This document shows, piece after piece, positions 31,381 to 38,629 of a DNA stretch of 38,629 nucleotides. The notes under the pieces were generated by a model. The model did not search any database. It saw only the letters and a list, made by a program, of their open reading frames with translations, and was not told the origin of the DNA. Made by a program: the position numbers and the translations under genes. The stretch comes from JAEXNA01 sp037968995 (lineage in GTDB: Bacteria; Vulcanimicrobiota; Xenobia; Xenobiales; JADMJV01): positions 1-38,629 of the forward strand of contig JBBKWP010000368.1 in assembly GCA_037968995.1 (NCBI GenBank), written 5' to 3'. Each line of letters opens with the position of its first letter. Within the stretch, counting starts at the first letter, position 1.

Positions 31381-33407
31381 GACCAGTCTTTGAGAGCGTC
31401 TGCTCCCCTCTCGCACAATTCTCGGATGGCGGGTAGACGCTCCTCAATGGCTTCCGGGTCGGGTCCCACCCAGTAGGTGTCGCCCGGCAGTTCGTCTTCC
31501 ACCCAGAGAATCCGCCAACCGGGTGCGCAGCGCTCTGGAGTCAGGGTGCGCAAACCAAAGGGACGCCCTTCTCGCCAGAAGGTGACCTCGGTCCACAGGT
31601 CGCGTTCCGCCGCCCGCGCCACCCGATGTCCGGCGTGCACGACCAGCGGTTCGTGATGCCAGACCGACTCCTCGGGGTTGTGCCGCGCCAACCAACGGTC
31701 TCTCCCCTCTTGCTGCCAGTACGTCTCTCGCACTTCCCTACCGCACTCTCGACTGTGAAATCCGAGGACGGACAAGAGAGGGTGATCCCAGATCAGCGCA
31801 GGAAACGGCAGTTTCCGAGGAAGGCTCGTGGAACGGTCAGTCAAGATCGGGACCGCCCCGCACTGCTGTTCTAATTGGCGCAATTCTTGATAGCTCCATT
31901 CCTTCTCGCGCACGTCCATCAAAAGTGGTGCCAGTCTTAGCTGCCCAAGTGCGTCCCAGTCCACCTCGCCCGCGGTCGCCGCCCATTGCAGGGCTTGAAT
32001 TCTTTGAGGGACAGAGAGAGGCAACTGCCCCGTCGATACGTCCAAAAGGCTGAGCACGGCCTGGCGGAACTCACTGTCGAATGGGACCTTGTGCACGGCG
32101 TCTTCCAAATTGGGGTTGCTCTCCCACAGAAGCCTCATCCCTTTGGGAGCGTCCGCGTCGAGATCGAAGCTCTCACGCGCCCGAAGCGATCCCACAATCT
32201 CTACCGTACCGCAGCGGTCGGGGTCACTCCAAGAGAGAAGACTGAGTGTCCCTCCATGAACGAACTTTTTGGCCCACCGTTTTTCCCCAAACGAAGAGCC
32301 TCTTTCACGTTCGTTGACTTCCAGAGAGTAGAGATATCCCGCTCCCGAACCCAGTCTCGAAAAACACTGCTGCCCGATCTTCTTAGCCTGACCCTTCCAC
32401 ACCAAGACAGGCAACTCTGAGCGAGCTCGAACCGACGAAAGATTCTCCGAACGCTCGCGGACGACCAAGATTTTTCGCTCCTTCTCGTAGACCTCCAGTA
32501 GACGGCGCAACGTCCAAATAGACCCTAGTGCATCCGGAAAACAGACCAAATCCAAGACCTGCTCTCGAAGTTCCGCGGGGGCACTCTCGGATATGAGAAA
32601 ACCCAGATATTGAACGTGAGGAGGTGTCGATGGGGTCGACCGGTCACTGCTGTCGAGAGTTGTTGAGGTTGCGGACTCGAGCGATTGACGAAGGCTCTCG
32701 AGAAATACCGTCTGGGCCCAGTTCAGAACCTGCTCCCTGCCCTGGGAGTCTGGCAACGCCGAGAGAGAAATGTCCGTCTTGAGAGTGTCGTCAACGACCA
32801 CAGCGTTCACGGGAAGTTCCCACCGTTGTTGGTAAATCACACCGTGGACCACGATATCAACGGTGCCCCGCACGACCTCGCGGGCCAAAACCCAGCACCG
32901 CTTAGACTCGTCCTCGTTCGTTTCGGTCCGAAGGGACGCCTCATCAAGTTCGCGCCAAGGCTTTTGGGTGGTGTACCAGGGGAAGTATTTCAAGCGTTCT
33001 TGATGGGCCAGAAATTCTGGTTCGAGAATTGGCCCCGCTCTGGTCATGGCTCGTCCTGAAGGACACATTTCCACTCCCGTTTCATCGAATTCCACGCGGA
33101 TACCGACGGCCGAAAAAGCCTCCTCCGCTAACATCCGATCGACGGTTTCACGGAGGGCCTTGTAGTCGTCAGGCCAGGAGATTCGCCAACTCCAAGTTCC
33201 TTCGCGCAGGGTCGCTTGGAAAGGTCCAACGTGCTGATAGATGGCGGCCAAAAGAAAAAGGGGGCCTGATCCAGAAAGCCGTCCTTGCGATCTCAGGATC
33301 GCGGCGGCGCGCTCTGGATCCAATCCGAAGGCTCCTTCGCCCGAAGCCTCACCCTGGGAATGGGCGTTTTCTAGATACCGCTCAAGGAAAGCATCCTCAG
33401 TAGACAT
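31377..33407 (-). CDS. Unrecognised 676-residue protein
   Basis: I do not recognise this protein. It is soluble, with no signal peptide or membrane helix, rich in Trp, Arg and Glu. Residues 1-45 are helical and acidic. Residues 60-120 read as an alpha/beta unit (GTWSWRISWPDDYKALRETVD, then VGIRVEFDETGVEMCPSGRAM). The rest alternates beta-rich and helical segments. A Ser/Thr-rich linker lies near 245-265 (TSTTLDSSDRSTPSTPP). Repeated aromatic, beta-type stretches suggest two related halves, but I cannot prove a duplication. Length and consistent coding character argue that it is real. ATG start without a clear Shine-Dalgarno. It converges on trxA with interlocked stop codons, and about 230 bp separate it from the toxin-antitoxin pair. 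Confidence 0.65.
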   Translation of the reverse strand: MSTEDAFLERYLENAHSQGEASGEGAFGLDPERAAAILRSQGRLSGSGPLFLLAAIYQHVGPFQATLREGTWSWRISWPDDYKALRETVDRMLAEEAFSAVGIRVEFDETGVEMCPSGRAMTRAGPILEPEFLAHQERLKYFPWYTTQKPWRELDEASLRTETNEDESKRCWVLAREVVRGTVDIVVHGVIYQQRWELPVNAVVVDDTLKTDISLSALPDSQGREQVLNWAQTVFLESLRQSLESATSTTLDSSDRSTPSTPPHVQYLGFLISESAPAELREQVLDLVCFPDALGSIWTLRRLLEVYEKERKILVVRERSENLSSVRARSELPVLVWKGQAKKIGQQCFSRLGSGAGYLYSLEVNERERGSSFGEKRWAKKFVHGGTLSLLSWSDPDRCGTVEIVGSLRARESFDLDADAPKGMRLLWESNPNLEDAVHKVPFDSEFRQAVLSLLDVSTGQLPLSVPQRIQALQWAATAGEVDWDALGQLRLAPLLMDVREKEWSYQELRQLEQQCGAVPILTDRSTSLPRKLPFPALIWDHPLLSVLGFHSRECGREVRETYWQQEGRDRWLARHNPEESVWHHEPLVVHAGHRVARAAERDLWTEVTFWREGRPFGLRTLTPERCAPGWRILWVEDELPGDTYWVGPDPEAIEERLPAIRELCERGADALKDWS

Positions 33408-33603
33408 AGGGACCGTTGACCATCATGGGCACCGTTACTTCTTCGCGGACGGCAGAAACGACCTGCTTGAAACCGAGAAGGTCTGCACCTTTTTCTAGCA
33501 ACGCGCAGGCGTCCGAGGAGTGAGACTAAGAGTTCGCTTAATCGAAATGAGCAAACCCAACCCTGTAGGACGAGTTTGAAGGCAGCTAAGTCCACCTCCA
33601 AGC

Positions 33604-33632
33604 TTGACTAAGTCTCGCAAGCGAAGGATACT
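33604..33632 (+). promoter_or_regulatory. Promoter of the toxin-antitoxin operon
   Basis: TTGACT (33604-33609) and GATACT (33627-33632) are separated by 17 bp. The predicted start of transcription falls at or next to the antitoxin GTG (33639). TCGC-AA-GCGA (33615-33624) in the spacer is a small palindrome that could bind the antitoxin. Confidence 0.6.
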
Positions 33633-33638
33633 GGTAAG

Positions 33639-33881
33639 GTGAAAAAGTTTACAACTCATCAGGCAAAAACCCAACTCTCACAACTCATAAAGCAAGCTCA
33701 GGCTGGCGAAGATATTGTTGTCTGCAAAGGGGACCTACCCGTGGTTCGGCTCGTTGCGCTGTCACGAATGGAGGAGCCTGGACGCCCTAAAGTGGGCACA
33801 ATAACATCGGAGCCCATTATCTACACCGACGACGCATTCGCCCCCTTGACCGACGAAGAACTCAACGAGTGGGGTCTGTGA
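33639..33881 (+). CDS. Antitoxin of the Phd/YefM family
   Basis: An 80-residue antitoxin. The N-terminal DNA-binding part follows the Phd/YefM pattern (KKFTTHQAKTQLSQLI, then AGEDIVVCKGDLPVVRLVAL). The C-terminal 35 residues are acidic and hydrophobic, typical of the part that neutralises the toxin. It starts at GTG, with a promoter -10 ending six bases upstream, so the mRNA may be leaderless. It overlaps the toxin start as GTGA. It should repress its own promoter together with the toxin. Confidence 0.86.
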   Translation: MKKFTTHQAKTQLSQLIKQAQAGEDIVVCKGDLPVVRLVALSRMEEPGRPKVGTITSEPIIYTDDAFAPLTDEELNEWGL

Positions 33882-34261
33882 AGTTCCTGCTGGACACCTG
33901 CACATTTCTATGGCTGACGAGCGACCCAGCACGCCTCTCCGACAGGGCAACTGAAAGCCTGAACGGTGCTACCAACCTTTATCTCAGTGACGCCAGCGTC
34001 TGGGAAATCTGCTTAAAGTGGCAAGCGGGTAAGTTTAAGTTTCCCACCCCGCCAAGAACTTGGTGCGAAGATCAAATATCGGTCTGGAATTTAGAATCTG
34101 TCAATATTCAGCGTTCCCACATGTTCCGCGTCACGGAACTCCCCACCCACCACAAAGATCCTTTCGACAGGCTGATTGTAGCCCAAGCACTCGAGGAAAA
34201 TCTGGTCATTGTGACGCCTGACGCGCACATCGGAAGCTATCCGGTCCACGTTGTCTGGTGA
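33878..34261 (+). CDS. VapC-like PIN-domain toxin ribonuclease
   Basis: A 127-residue PIN-domain protein, in this family usually an endoribonuclease acting on tRNA or rRNA. The acidic site is visible: Asp6 in KFLLDTCTFLW, Glu43 in VWEICLKW, Asp94/Asp97 in HKDPFDRLIVAQA and Asp115 in VTPDAHIG. I choose GTG 33878, which overlaps the antitoxin stop by 4 bp; the longer frame from 33869 adds three residues inside the antitoxin gene. All catalytic residues look intact, so the pair is probably functional. Confidence 0.9.
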   Translation: MKFLLDTCTFLWLTSDPARLSDRATESLNGATNLYLSDASVWEICLKWQAGKFKFPTPPRTWCEDQISVWNLESVNIQRSHMFRVTELPTHHKDPFDRLIVAQALEENLVIVTPDAHIGSYPVHVVW

Positions 34262-34273
34262 GTCGACTCGCAA

Positions 34274-34495
34274 CTACCCTCCCAACGAAGCTCCCATAAT
34301 GGCACGGTCCACGTCGTTGCAGCGCGACTTGGGACAGAGGTCGCTTTCGAGGACCCGTAGGACGGGGTGCTGGAAGGGGACCGCGTCAAACAGAATGGAC
34401 GACGAGCATGGTGGCTTGGATGAAGGTCCGGTGACATCGAACGCGGGCAGTTCCGATTGGTTGAGTTCAGCTATCATAGTCATTGGGTTGAACAC
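34274..34495 (-). CDS. Possible small hypothetical protein (doubtful)
   Basis: A 73-codon frame downstream of the dCTP deaminase gene on the same strand. It could start at GTG 34495 or at ATG 34483 (MTMIAELNQSELPAFD), with AAAGG about eleven bases before the latter. It contains four Cys and ends GASLGG. No family is recognised and no modification enzyme is nearby, so a peptide-precursor role is not supported. It may be chance. Confidence 0.25.
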   Translation of the reverse strand: MFNPMTMIAELNQSELPAFDVTGPSSKPPCSSSILFDAVPFQHPVLRVLESDLCPKSRCNDVDRAIMGASLGG

Positions 34496-34547
34496 CTTTC
34501 GACCTCAGACTAAGCGATGAGACTCCAGAACCTCTGTGAAGGAGAAC

Positions 34548-34574
34548 ACATTCCTCTCGAATCAGGAGGAATGT
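34548..34574. other. 9-bp perfect hairpin at the 3' end of the dCTP deaminase gene
   Basis: ACATTCCTC (34548-34556) and GAGGAATGT (34566-34574) flank a nine-base loop, starting two bases beyond the stop codon. No U-run follows. It may protect the mRNA end or help termination. Confidence 0.5.
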
Positions 34575-34575
34575 C

Positions 34576-35685
34576 CTAGGAGGCCGCTATAGGATATTTA
34601 GTGAACTGCTTGCCGAGTTGCGGCCCCCGCTGGTTCTGGTAGTTCGAGGCGAGGTCGCTGCCGTAAAGTCGATCGGGAGCCTTGACCATATGTTCGTAGA
34701 CCATTTTGCAGATAGGCTGTCCGTGACGCATAATGACGTCTTCGTGCGGATCGACCTCCAAGACGGCGGGGGTCCCATGAATCTGACCGTCCTCGCCAAA
34801 TCCGAATCCCGGGTCGAAAAACCCAGCGTAGTGTGAGCGATATTCCCCACTTTGAATGTCATAGGCGACCATCTCAACAGCGTAGCTCGGAGGTACGCGA
34901 AGAAACTCCTTAGTAACCATGATATAGAATTCGCCCTGCTGCAAACAGACCTCGCCGCGCTCGGCGAGCACCGGTTCCCAATACTCCTCGGCCTTGTGTA
35001 CCGAACCGCCGGTGAGGTCTAGGAAACGATCGTTGTGGCAAGCTCTGTAGCCGGCCACCTGACCGCTCAAGTCGGCGCTCAACAACACACCTTTGTCGAG
35101 TTCACAAGGGATCTTCTCACCGCGGTGGTTGTAGATGAGTCCGATCCTTTGATGAGTCATATCGAGTTCGAGATCGGTGAGTCTGTTGTCACCGACCAAA
35201 AATCTCGCCTGATTGAGGGCTAGGCCGCTGGCCACTCGGATCGACCACGACCGAGGAGTGACCATGACGTAAAGCTTGCCCTCATAGCCATAGGGTATCT
35301 TGTCGAATCGTGCCAACCGGTCCACTAAGGTTCTGACCCACACGTTGATTCGTCCGGTGCTACTCTTGTTATTGGTGTAAGCGTGAACTTGCTCAGGGAG
35401 GTTCAGACTCTCTTGCAACTCTAGAACGTAGGTGCAGTTCTTCTTGAGCATCGCCCCCTCGCGCAGATCGAGAGTTTCCTGGCGATAGACCTGTAGAGCG
35501 TCTTCGATGGTTTCCCCGTGACGCGGCAAAAACGCCGCCCTCACGAGATAGCCCCGATCGCCCAGACGAAGATCGAGCGAGGCGGGCTGAATATTTCCGT
35601 CGGGAACAGGTTCACGGCTGGAAACCCTGCCGGTAGCGATAAGATCGCGCAAGATTTGAGAGGGTACGGCTCCGGTTTGACGCAT
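34576..35685 (-). CDS. dcd: 2'-deoxycytidine 5'-triphosphate deaminase, long (two-unit) form
   Basis: This enzyme converts dCTP to dUTP for thymidylate synthesis. At 369 residues it is about twice the size of E. coli Dcd and matches the long form seen in alphaproteobacteria and some others, with two dUTPase-fold units. The first contains IQPASLDLRLGDRGYLV and NNKSSTGRINVW. The second contains QGEFYIMVTKEFLRVP, AGFFDPGFGFGEDG and GQPICKMVYEHM. No Shine-Dalgarno is clear before the ATG. It is divergent from rodA across 78 bp. An exact symbol assignment is from family layout. Confidence 0.88.
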   Translation of the reverse strand: MRQTGAVPSQILRDLIATGRVSSREPVPDGNIQPASLDLRLGDRGYLVRAAFLPRHGETIEDALQVYRQETLDLREGAMLKKNCTYVLELQESLNLPEQVHAYTNNKSSTGRINVWVRTLVDRLARFDKIPYGYEGKLYVMVTPRSWSIRVASGLALNQARFLVGDNRLTDLELDMTHQRIGLIYNHRGEKIPCELDKGVLLSADLSGQVAGYRACHNDRFLDLTGGSVHKAEEYWEPVLAERGEVCLQQGEFYIMVTKEFLRVPPSYAVEMVAYDIQSGEYRSHYAGFFDPGFGFGEDGQIHGTPAVLEVDPHEDVIMRHGQPICKMVYEHMVKAPDRLYGSDLASNYQNQRGPQLGKQFTKYPIAAS

Positions 35686-35763
35686 GGCGGCATGATTTGG
35701 ACTCGGCCCGAGGGGTCCTTCCGAAAAGGTATTGATCCTCTGAGATCGTAATCTGGGCCATCC

Positions 35764-36861
35764 GTGAGTCGTCCGAATTCAAAAGATCCCTTGCTGTGGG
35801 TCTGCTCCATACTCCTTTGGATTTTCGGCCTAGTCGGCCTATGGAGCTTGAGTCGCGGCGCCAACTATCCCATCGCCCTCGCCCACCGCCAACTCATAAT
35901 GGGCCTCGTGGGAATACTGTTGGGCCTGCTTGTGGCCCGCCTTGCCTGGACGAGCTTATTGAAGGCGATTCCGTGGGGCCTCGGATTCACGGTCCTGAGC
36001 TTGATAGCGGTACTGTTTGTGGGCACCGAGATTAACGGAGCGACCCGGTGGCTTTCCCTCGGTCCCTTGGGAAGCTTCCAACCGGCGGAATTTGCCAAAC
36101 TGTTCGCGCTGATGGGAACGGCGGCTATCACCTGCCGAGTCCCCCTTCCGCAGGCAAGGGTGTTTCTCTACACTTTCGCCTTGATCGGAGTGTCGGCCGG
36201 TCTTATCTTCTTGCAGCCGGATCTCGGGACCGCCTTAGTATTGGCCGCGACCTGTCTGCTGCTGGCCTTCATTGGCGGCTTGGCCTGGCCACCCTTGGCA
36301 CTGCTGGGTCTGAGCGGTGCCATTCTCCTCCCCTGGTACCTAGATGAGTATCAGTGGAACCGAATCCAAGTCTTTCTAGCCCCCCATTCAGACCCCAGCG
36401 GCTTGGGGTGGAACCTTGAGCAGTCCAAAATCGCTATAGGTTCAGGAGGCCTGACCGGCAAGGGTGCCTTTTTAGGGCTTCAGGGCCCTCTCGACTTTCT
36501 ACCCGAAGCTCACTCAGACTTTCTCTTTTCGGTGTTGGCCGAAGAGTATGGCTTTGCGGGATGTTGCTTCATCACACTCTTACTAGCCACCTTGGTGGGC
36601 AGGCTCTTTTGGCATTCGACCCAGACGCGTCATCCGTTGCGACGACTCGTACTGATTGGCTTGGGCCTCCATTTCGCAATCCACGGACTCCTCAACATCG
36701 CCATGACCATCGGGGTAGCTCCGGTCACGGGCAGTCCGCTTCCCTTCGTCTCGTTCGGCGGAACCGCTTTGATTACAAATTTTCTAGTCATCGGTCTGGC
36801 CGAAGCGATCCTTCGATCGCAGACCTTCAGCTTCTCCCTCCCCTCTTCGGACTTAGGATAG
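35764..36861 (+). CDS. rodA: SEDS-family peptidoglycan polymerase (RodA-like)
   Basis: A 365-residue polytopic membrane protein with about ten transmembrane helices. SEDS proteins polymerise glycan strands from lipid II together with a class B penicillin-binding protein. Signatures include GATRWLSLGPLGSFQPAEFAK cut short here to its conserved QPAEFAK, IFLQPDLGTALV, EAHSDFLFSVLAEEYGF and the closing TIGVAPVTGSPLPFVSFGG. These favour RodA (elongation) over FtsW, though they do not settle it. The start is GTG 35764 (MSRPNSKDP), with no strong Shine-Dalgarno. No mreB or pbp gene lies in the window. HutU follows 100 bp downstream. Confidence 0.88.
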   Translation: MSRPNSKDPLLWVCSILLWIFGLVGLWSLSRGANYPIALAHRQLIMGLVGILLGLLVARLAWTSLLKAIPWGLGFTVLSLIAVLFVGTEINGATRWLSLGPLGSFQPAEFAKLFALMGTAAITCRVPLPQARVFLYTFALIGVSAGLIFLQPDLGTALVLAATCLLLAFIGGLAWPPLALLGLSGAILLPWYLDEYQWNRIQVFLAPHSDPSGLGWNLEQSKIAIGSGGLTGKGAFLGLQGPLDFLPEAHSDFLFSVLAEEYGFAGCCFITLLLATLVGRLFWHSTQTRHPLRRLVLIGLGLHFAIHGLLNIAMTIGVAPVTGSPLPFVSFGGTALITNFLVIGLAEAILRSQTFSFSLPSSDLG

Positions 36862-36961
36862 ACTCTCGAAGACGGCTCGGGAATCGGTCCGCTGTCAAAT
36901 AAGGCAGGGTTCCCCTCATCGAAAGCCTAAAGGCTGCTGACACCGCTTTTAGGAGAACGCC

Positions 36962-38614
36962 ATGTCCACCCAAACCTCCATTGTCGCCCCCAGAGGGTCG
37001 AAGATCAGCTGTCGGTCTTGGCCGCAAGAAGCCGCGTTGCGCATGCTGATGAACAATCTCGATCCGGAAGTCGCCGAAGATCCTAACAACTTGGTGGTCT
37101 ACGGAGGCACTGGCAAAGCCGCTCGTAATTGGGCCTGCTATGAGGCCATCGTGAAGTCCCTGCGTGACCTCGGTGATGAAGAAACGCTGTTGGTTCAATC
37201 GGGCAAGCCGGTAGGCGTGATTCGAACCCATGATATGGCCCCCAGAGTCATGATCGCCAACTCGAACTTAGTACCGAACTGGGCGAACTGGGACCACTTC
37301 CGAAAGCTCGAGAAGGCGGGTCTGATGATGTATGGACAGATGACCGCCGGGTCATGGATCTACATCGGAACCCAAGGCATCCTTCAAGGCACCTACGAGA
37401 CCTTAGCTGAGCTGGGACGTCAACACTTCGGAGGGACTCTCAAGGGCAAACTGGTCCTCACCGGTGGCCTGGGAGGAATGGGAGGCGCTCAACCCCTAGC
37501 GGTGACCATGAACGACGGCGTCTGCATCTGCGTTGAAATCGACCGCGCACGCGCGGAGCGTCGGGTCGAGCACCGATACTGTGATAAGCTCACCGACGAC
37601 CTGGACGAAGCCTTACGCTGGGCGAAGCAAGCGTGTCAAAAAGGAGAGCCGCTCTCCATCGGCCTCATCGCTAATGCCGCCACGGCTTTCACGGATATTC
37701 TCAAAAAAGGTGTCGTTCCCGACGTGGTCACCGACCAGACCAGCGCCCACGATATGCTCAACGGTTATGTCCCAGACGGGATGACCTCCGATGAAGCCAA
37801 GAAGCTACGAGATAGCGAACCCGAAAAATACCAGAAGCTCGCGGTGGAGACCGCCGGTCGCCAAGTGCAAGCCATGCTCAATTTTCAGGAGAAAGGCTCT
37901 ATCGTTTTCGACTACGGCAACAACATCCGAGCCGAAGCCCAAAAAGCGGGAGTGAAAAACGCCTTCGATTTTCCCGGGTTTGTGCCGGCTTTCATCAGAC
38001 CACAGTTCTGTGAAGGACGCGGCCCTTTCCGATGGGTCGCGCTGTCGGGCGATCCGGCCGACATCCATCGCACCGACCAGGCCGTCCTCGACACCTTTCC
38101 CAACGACGAGGGACTCAAGCGATGGATCACCAAAGCGCAGGCTCAAGTCGCCTTCCAAGGTTTGCCCGCTCGCATCTGCTGGCTGGGATATGGTGAACGC
38201 CACAAACTCGGCTTGATCTTCAATGAGTTGGTTCGCAAAGGTAAAGTCAGCGCTCCGATCGTGATCGGCCGAGACCACCTCGACTCCGGTTCGGTGGCCT
38301 CTCCAAATCGCGAAACCGAAGCGATGAAAGACGGGAGCGATGCCGTGAGCGACTGGCCGCTTTTGAACGCCATGTCGAACGTCGCCTGCGGAGCGCATTG
38401 GGTCTCCTTTCACCACGGTGGCGGCGTAGGCATTGGCTTTTCCCAGCACGCTGGAATGGTTGTGGTCGCTGATGGGACGGACAACTCCCGAGAGCGCCTG
38501 GGACGAGTCCTGCTGGCCGATCCGGGGTTGGGCGTCATGCGTCACGCCGACGCGGGTTACGAAGCCGCCCAAAAATGTGCCAAAGAGCGCGGCGTGAGGA
38601 TCCCGATGCTTTAA
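36962..38614 (+). CDS. hutU: Urocanate hydratase (urocanase)
   Basis: This enzyme converts urocanate to imidazolone propionate, the second step of histidine degradation, with tightly bound NAD. At 550 residues it is complete and of usual length. NAD binding is marked by LTGGLGGMGGAQPLAV. Other conserved stretches are MNNLDPEVAE, GKAARNWACYEAI, QTSAHDMLNGYVP, DYGNNIRAEA, FVPAFIRPQFCEGRGPFRW and HHGGGVGIGFSQHAGM. AGGAG lies six bases before the ATG. Other hut genes (hutH, hutI) are not in the window but may follow downstream, where the sequence ends 15 bases after the stop. Confidence 0.97.
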   Translation: MSTQTSIVAPRGSKISCRSWPQEAALRMLMNNLDPEVAEDPNNLVVYGGTGKAARNWACYEAIVKSLRDLGDEETLLVQSGKPVGVIRTHDMAPRVMIANSNLVPNWANWDHFRKLEKAGLMMYGQMTAGSWIYIGTQGILQGTYETLAELGRQHFGGTLKGKLVLTGGLGGMGGAQPLAVTMNDGVCICVEIDRARAERRVEHRYCDKLTDDLDEALRWAKQACQKGEPLSIGLIANAATAFTDILKKGVVPDVVTDQTSAHDMLNGYVPDGMTSDEAKKLRDSEPEKYQKLAVETAGRQVQAMLNFQEKGSIVFDYGNNIRAEAQKAGVKNAFDFPGFVPAFIRPQFCEGRGPFRWVALSGDPADIHRTDQAVLDTFPNDEGLKRWITKAQAQVAFQGLPARICWLGYGERHKLGLIFNELVRKGKVSAPIVIGRDHLDSGSVASPNRETEAMKDGSDAVSDWPLLNAMSNVACGAHWVSFHHGGGVGIGFSQHAGMVVVADGTDNSRERLGRVLLADPGLGVMRHADAGYEAAQKCAKERGVRIPML

Positions 38615-38629
38615 CCACGCCCTAAGAAG

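Larger units (their letters stand above)
34262..34575. other. Region between VapC and the dCTP deaminase gene
   Basis: This 314-bp stretch between converging genes holds a hairpin at 34548-34574 and one possible small minus-strand frame (34274-34495). No tRNA, promoter or repeat array is seen. Confidence 0.4.

Noticed and set aside
34274..34495. RiPP precursor peptide suggested by the Gly-Gly end and Cys residues
   Set aside because: No radical SAM, cyclase, lanthipeptide synthetase, protease or exporter lies nearby, and Gly-Gly is at the C-terminus rather than at a leader boundary.
37805..38572. Minus-strand open frame of 255 codons
   Set aside because: It is antisense to the fully conserved urocanate hydratase gene and resembles no protein.
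1..38629. CRISPR arrays, insertion sequences, prophage or integrative element ends
   Set aside because: No spaced direct repeats, transposase or integrase motifs, or duplicated target sites were seen on either strand.

Overview
The window is a moderately GC-rich, densely coding bacterial chromosome segment. It has near-consensus sigma70 promoter hexamers, tRNA genes with encoded CCA, Shine-Dalgarno-led starts, lipoprotein signal peptides and a SEDS-family (RodA/FtsW) cell-wall polymerase. I cannot name the genus. Several traits point to an uncultivated or poorly sampled bacterial lineage: an archaeal/eukaryotic-type prolyl-tRNA synthetase, a complete tricorn protease, an F420-type luciferase-like oxidoreductase, many TTG starts (six by my choice of starts), two PilZ loci and several sizeable proteins I do not recognise. 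I saw no insertion sequence, prophage, CRISPR array or rRNA. The only obvious accessory module is a small type II toxin-antitoxin pair.

Layout. 1-1724: trpE (5' end outside the window) and trpG, coupled by a GTGA overlap. 1739-2078: a tRNA operon with a near-consensus promoter, a truncated tRNA-like element lacking a T arm, tRNA-Asp(GTC), tRNA-Phe(GAA) and an intrinsic terminator. 2165-4392: a small DUF2103-like protein, then a tandem-PilZ protein followed 8 bp later by a patatin-like phospholipase. 4469-7638 (minus): htpG followed by a lipoprotein with three FKBP-type domains. 7990-10973 (minus): a small secreted protein, then a LOG / minimal histidine kinase / flavin reductase operon joined by TTGA overlaps, and a small Cys-rich protein. 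11099-14286: an adenosine deaminase-family enzyme, an F420-type oxidoreductase with a membrane-anchored partner, and a split-barrel protein. 14298-17377: argF with an overlapping HD-domain gene, a zinc-ribbon protein and mdh, ending in a 19-bp perfect bidirectional terminator.

17472-24898 is the least explained part: a minus-strand cluster of a 1.3-kaa VIT/vWA-like/TPR protein, a PilZ protein and a secreted protein, divergent from a 568-residue protein with an acidic DMP-repeat tail. 24954-27325: an orphan ModA-like lipoprotein and archaeal-type proS. 27454-33407: tricorn protease, thioredoxin (WCPPC) and a 676-residue orphan whose stop codon interlocks with that of trxA. 33639-34261: a Phd/VapC pair that looks leaderless. 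34576-38614: long-form dCTP deaminase, rodA and hutU.

Functionally this is mostly housekeeping: tryptophan, arginine and histidine metabolism, the TCA cycle, translation, protein quality control (HtpG, FKBP, tricorn, thioredoxin), nucleotide metabolism and cell-wall growth. Two places look worth following as possible undescribed systems: the VIT/pseudo-vWA + PilZ cluster (17472-24898), and the LOG-kinase-flavin reductase operon (8435-10685).
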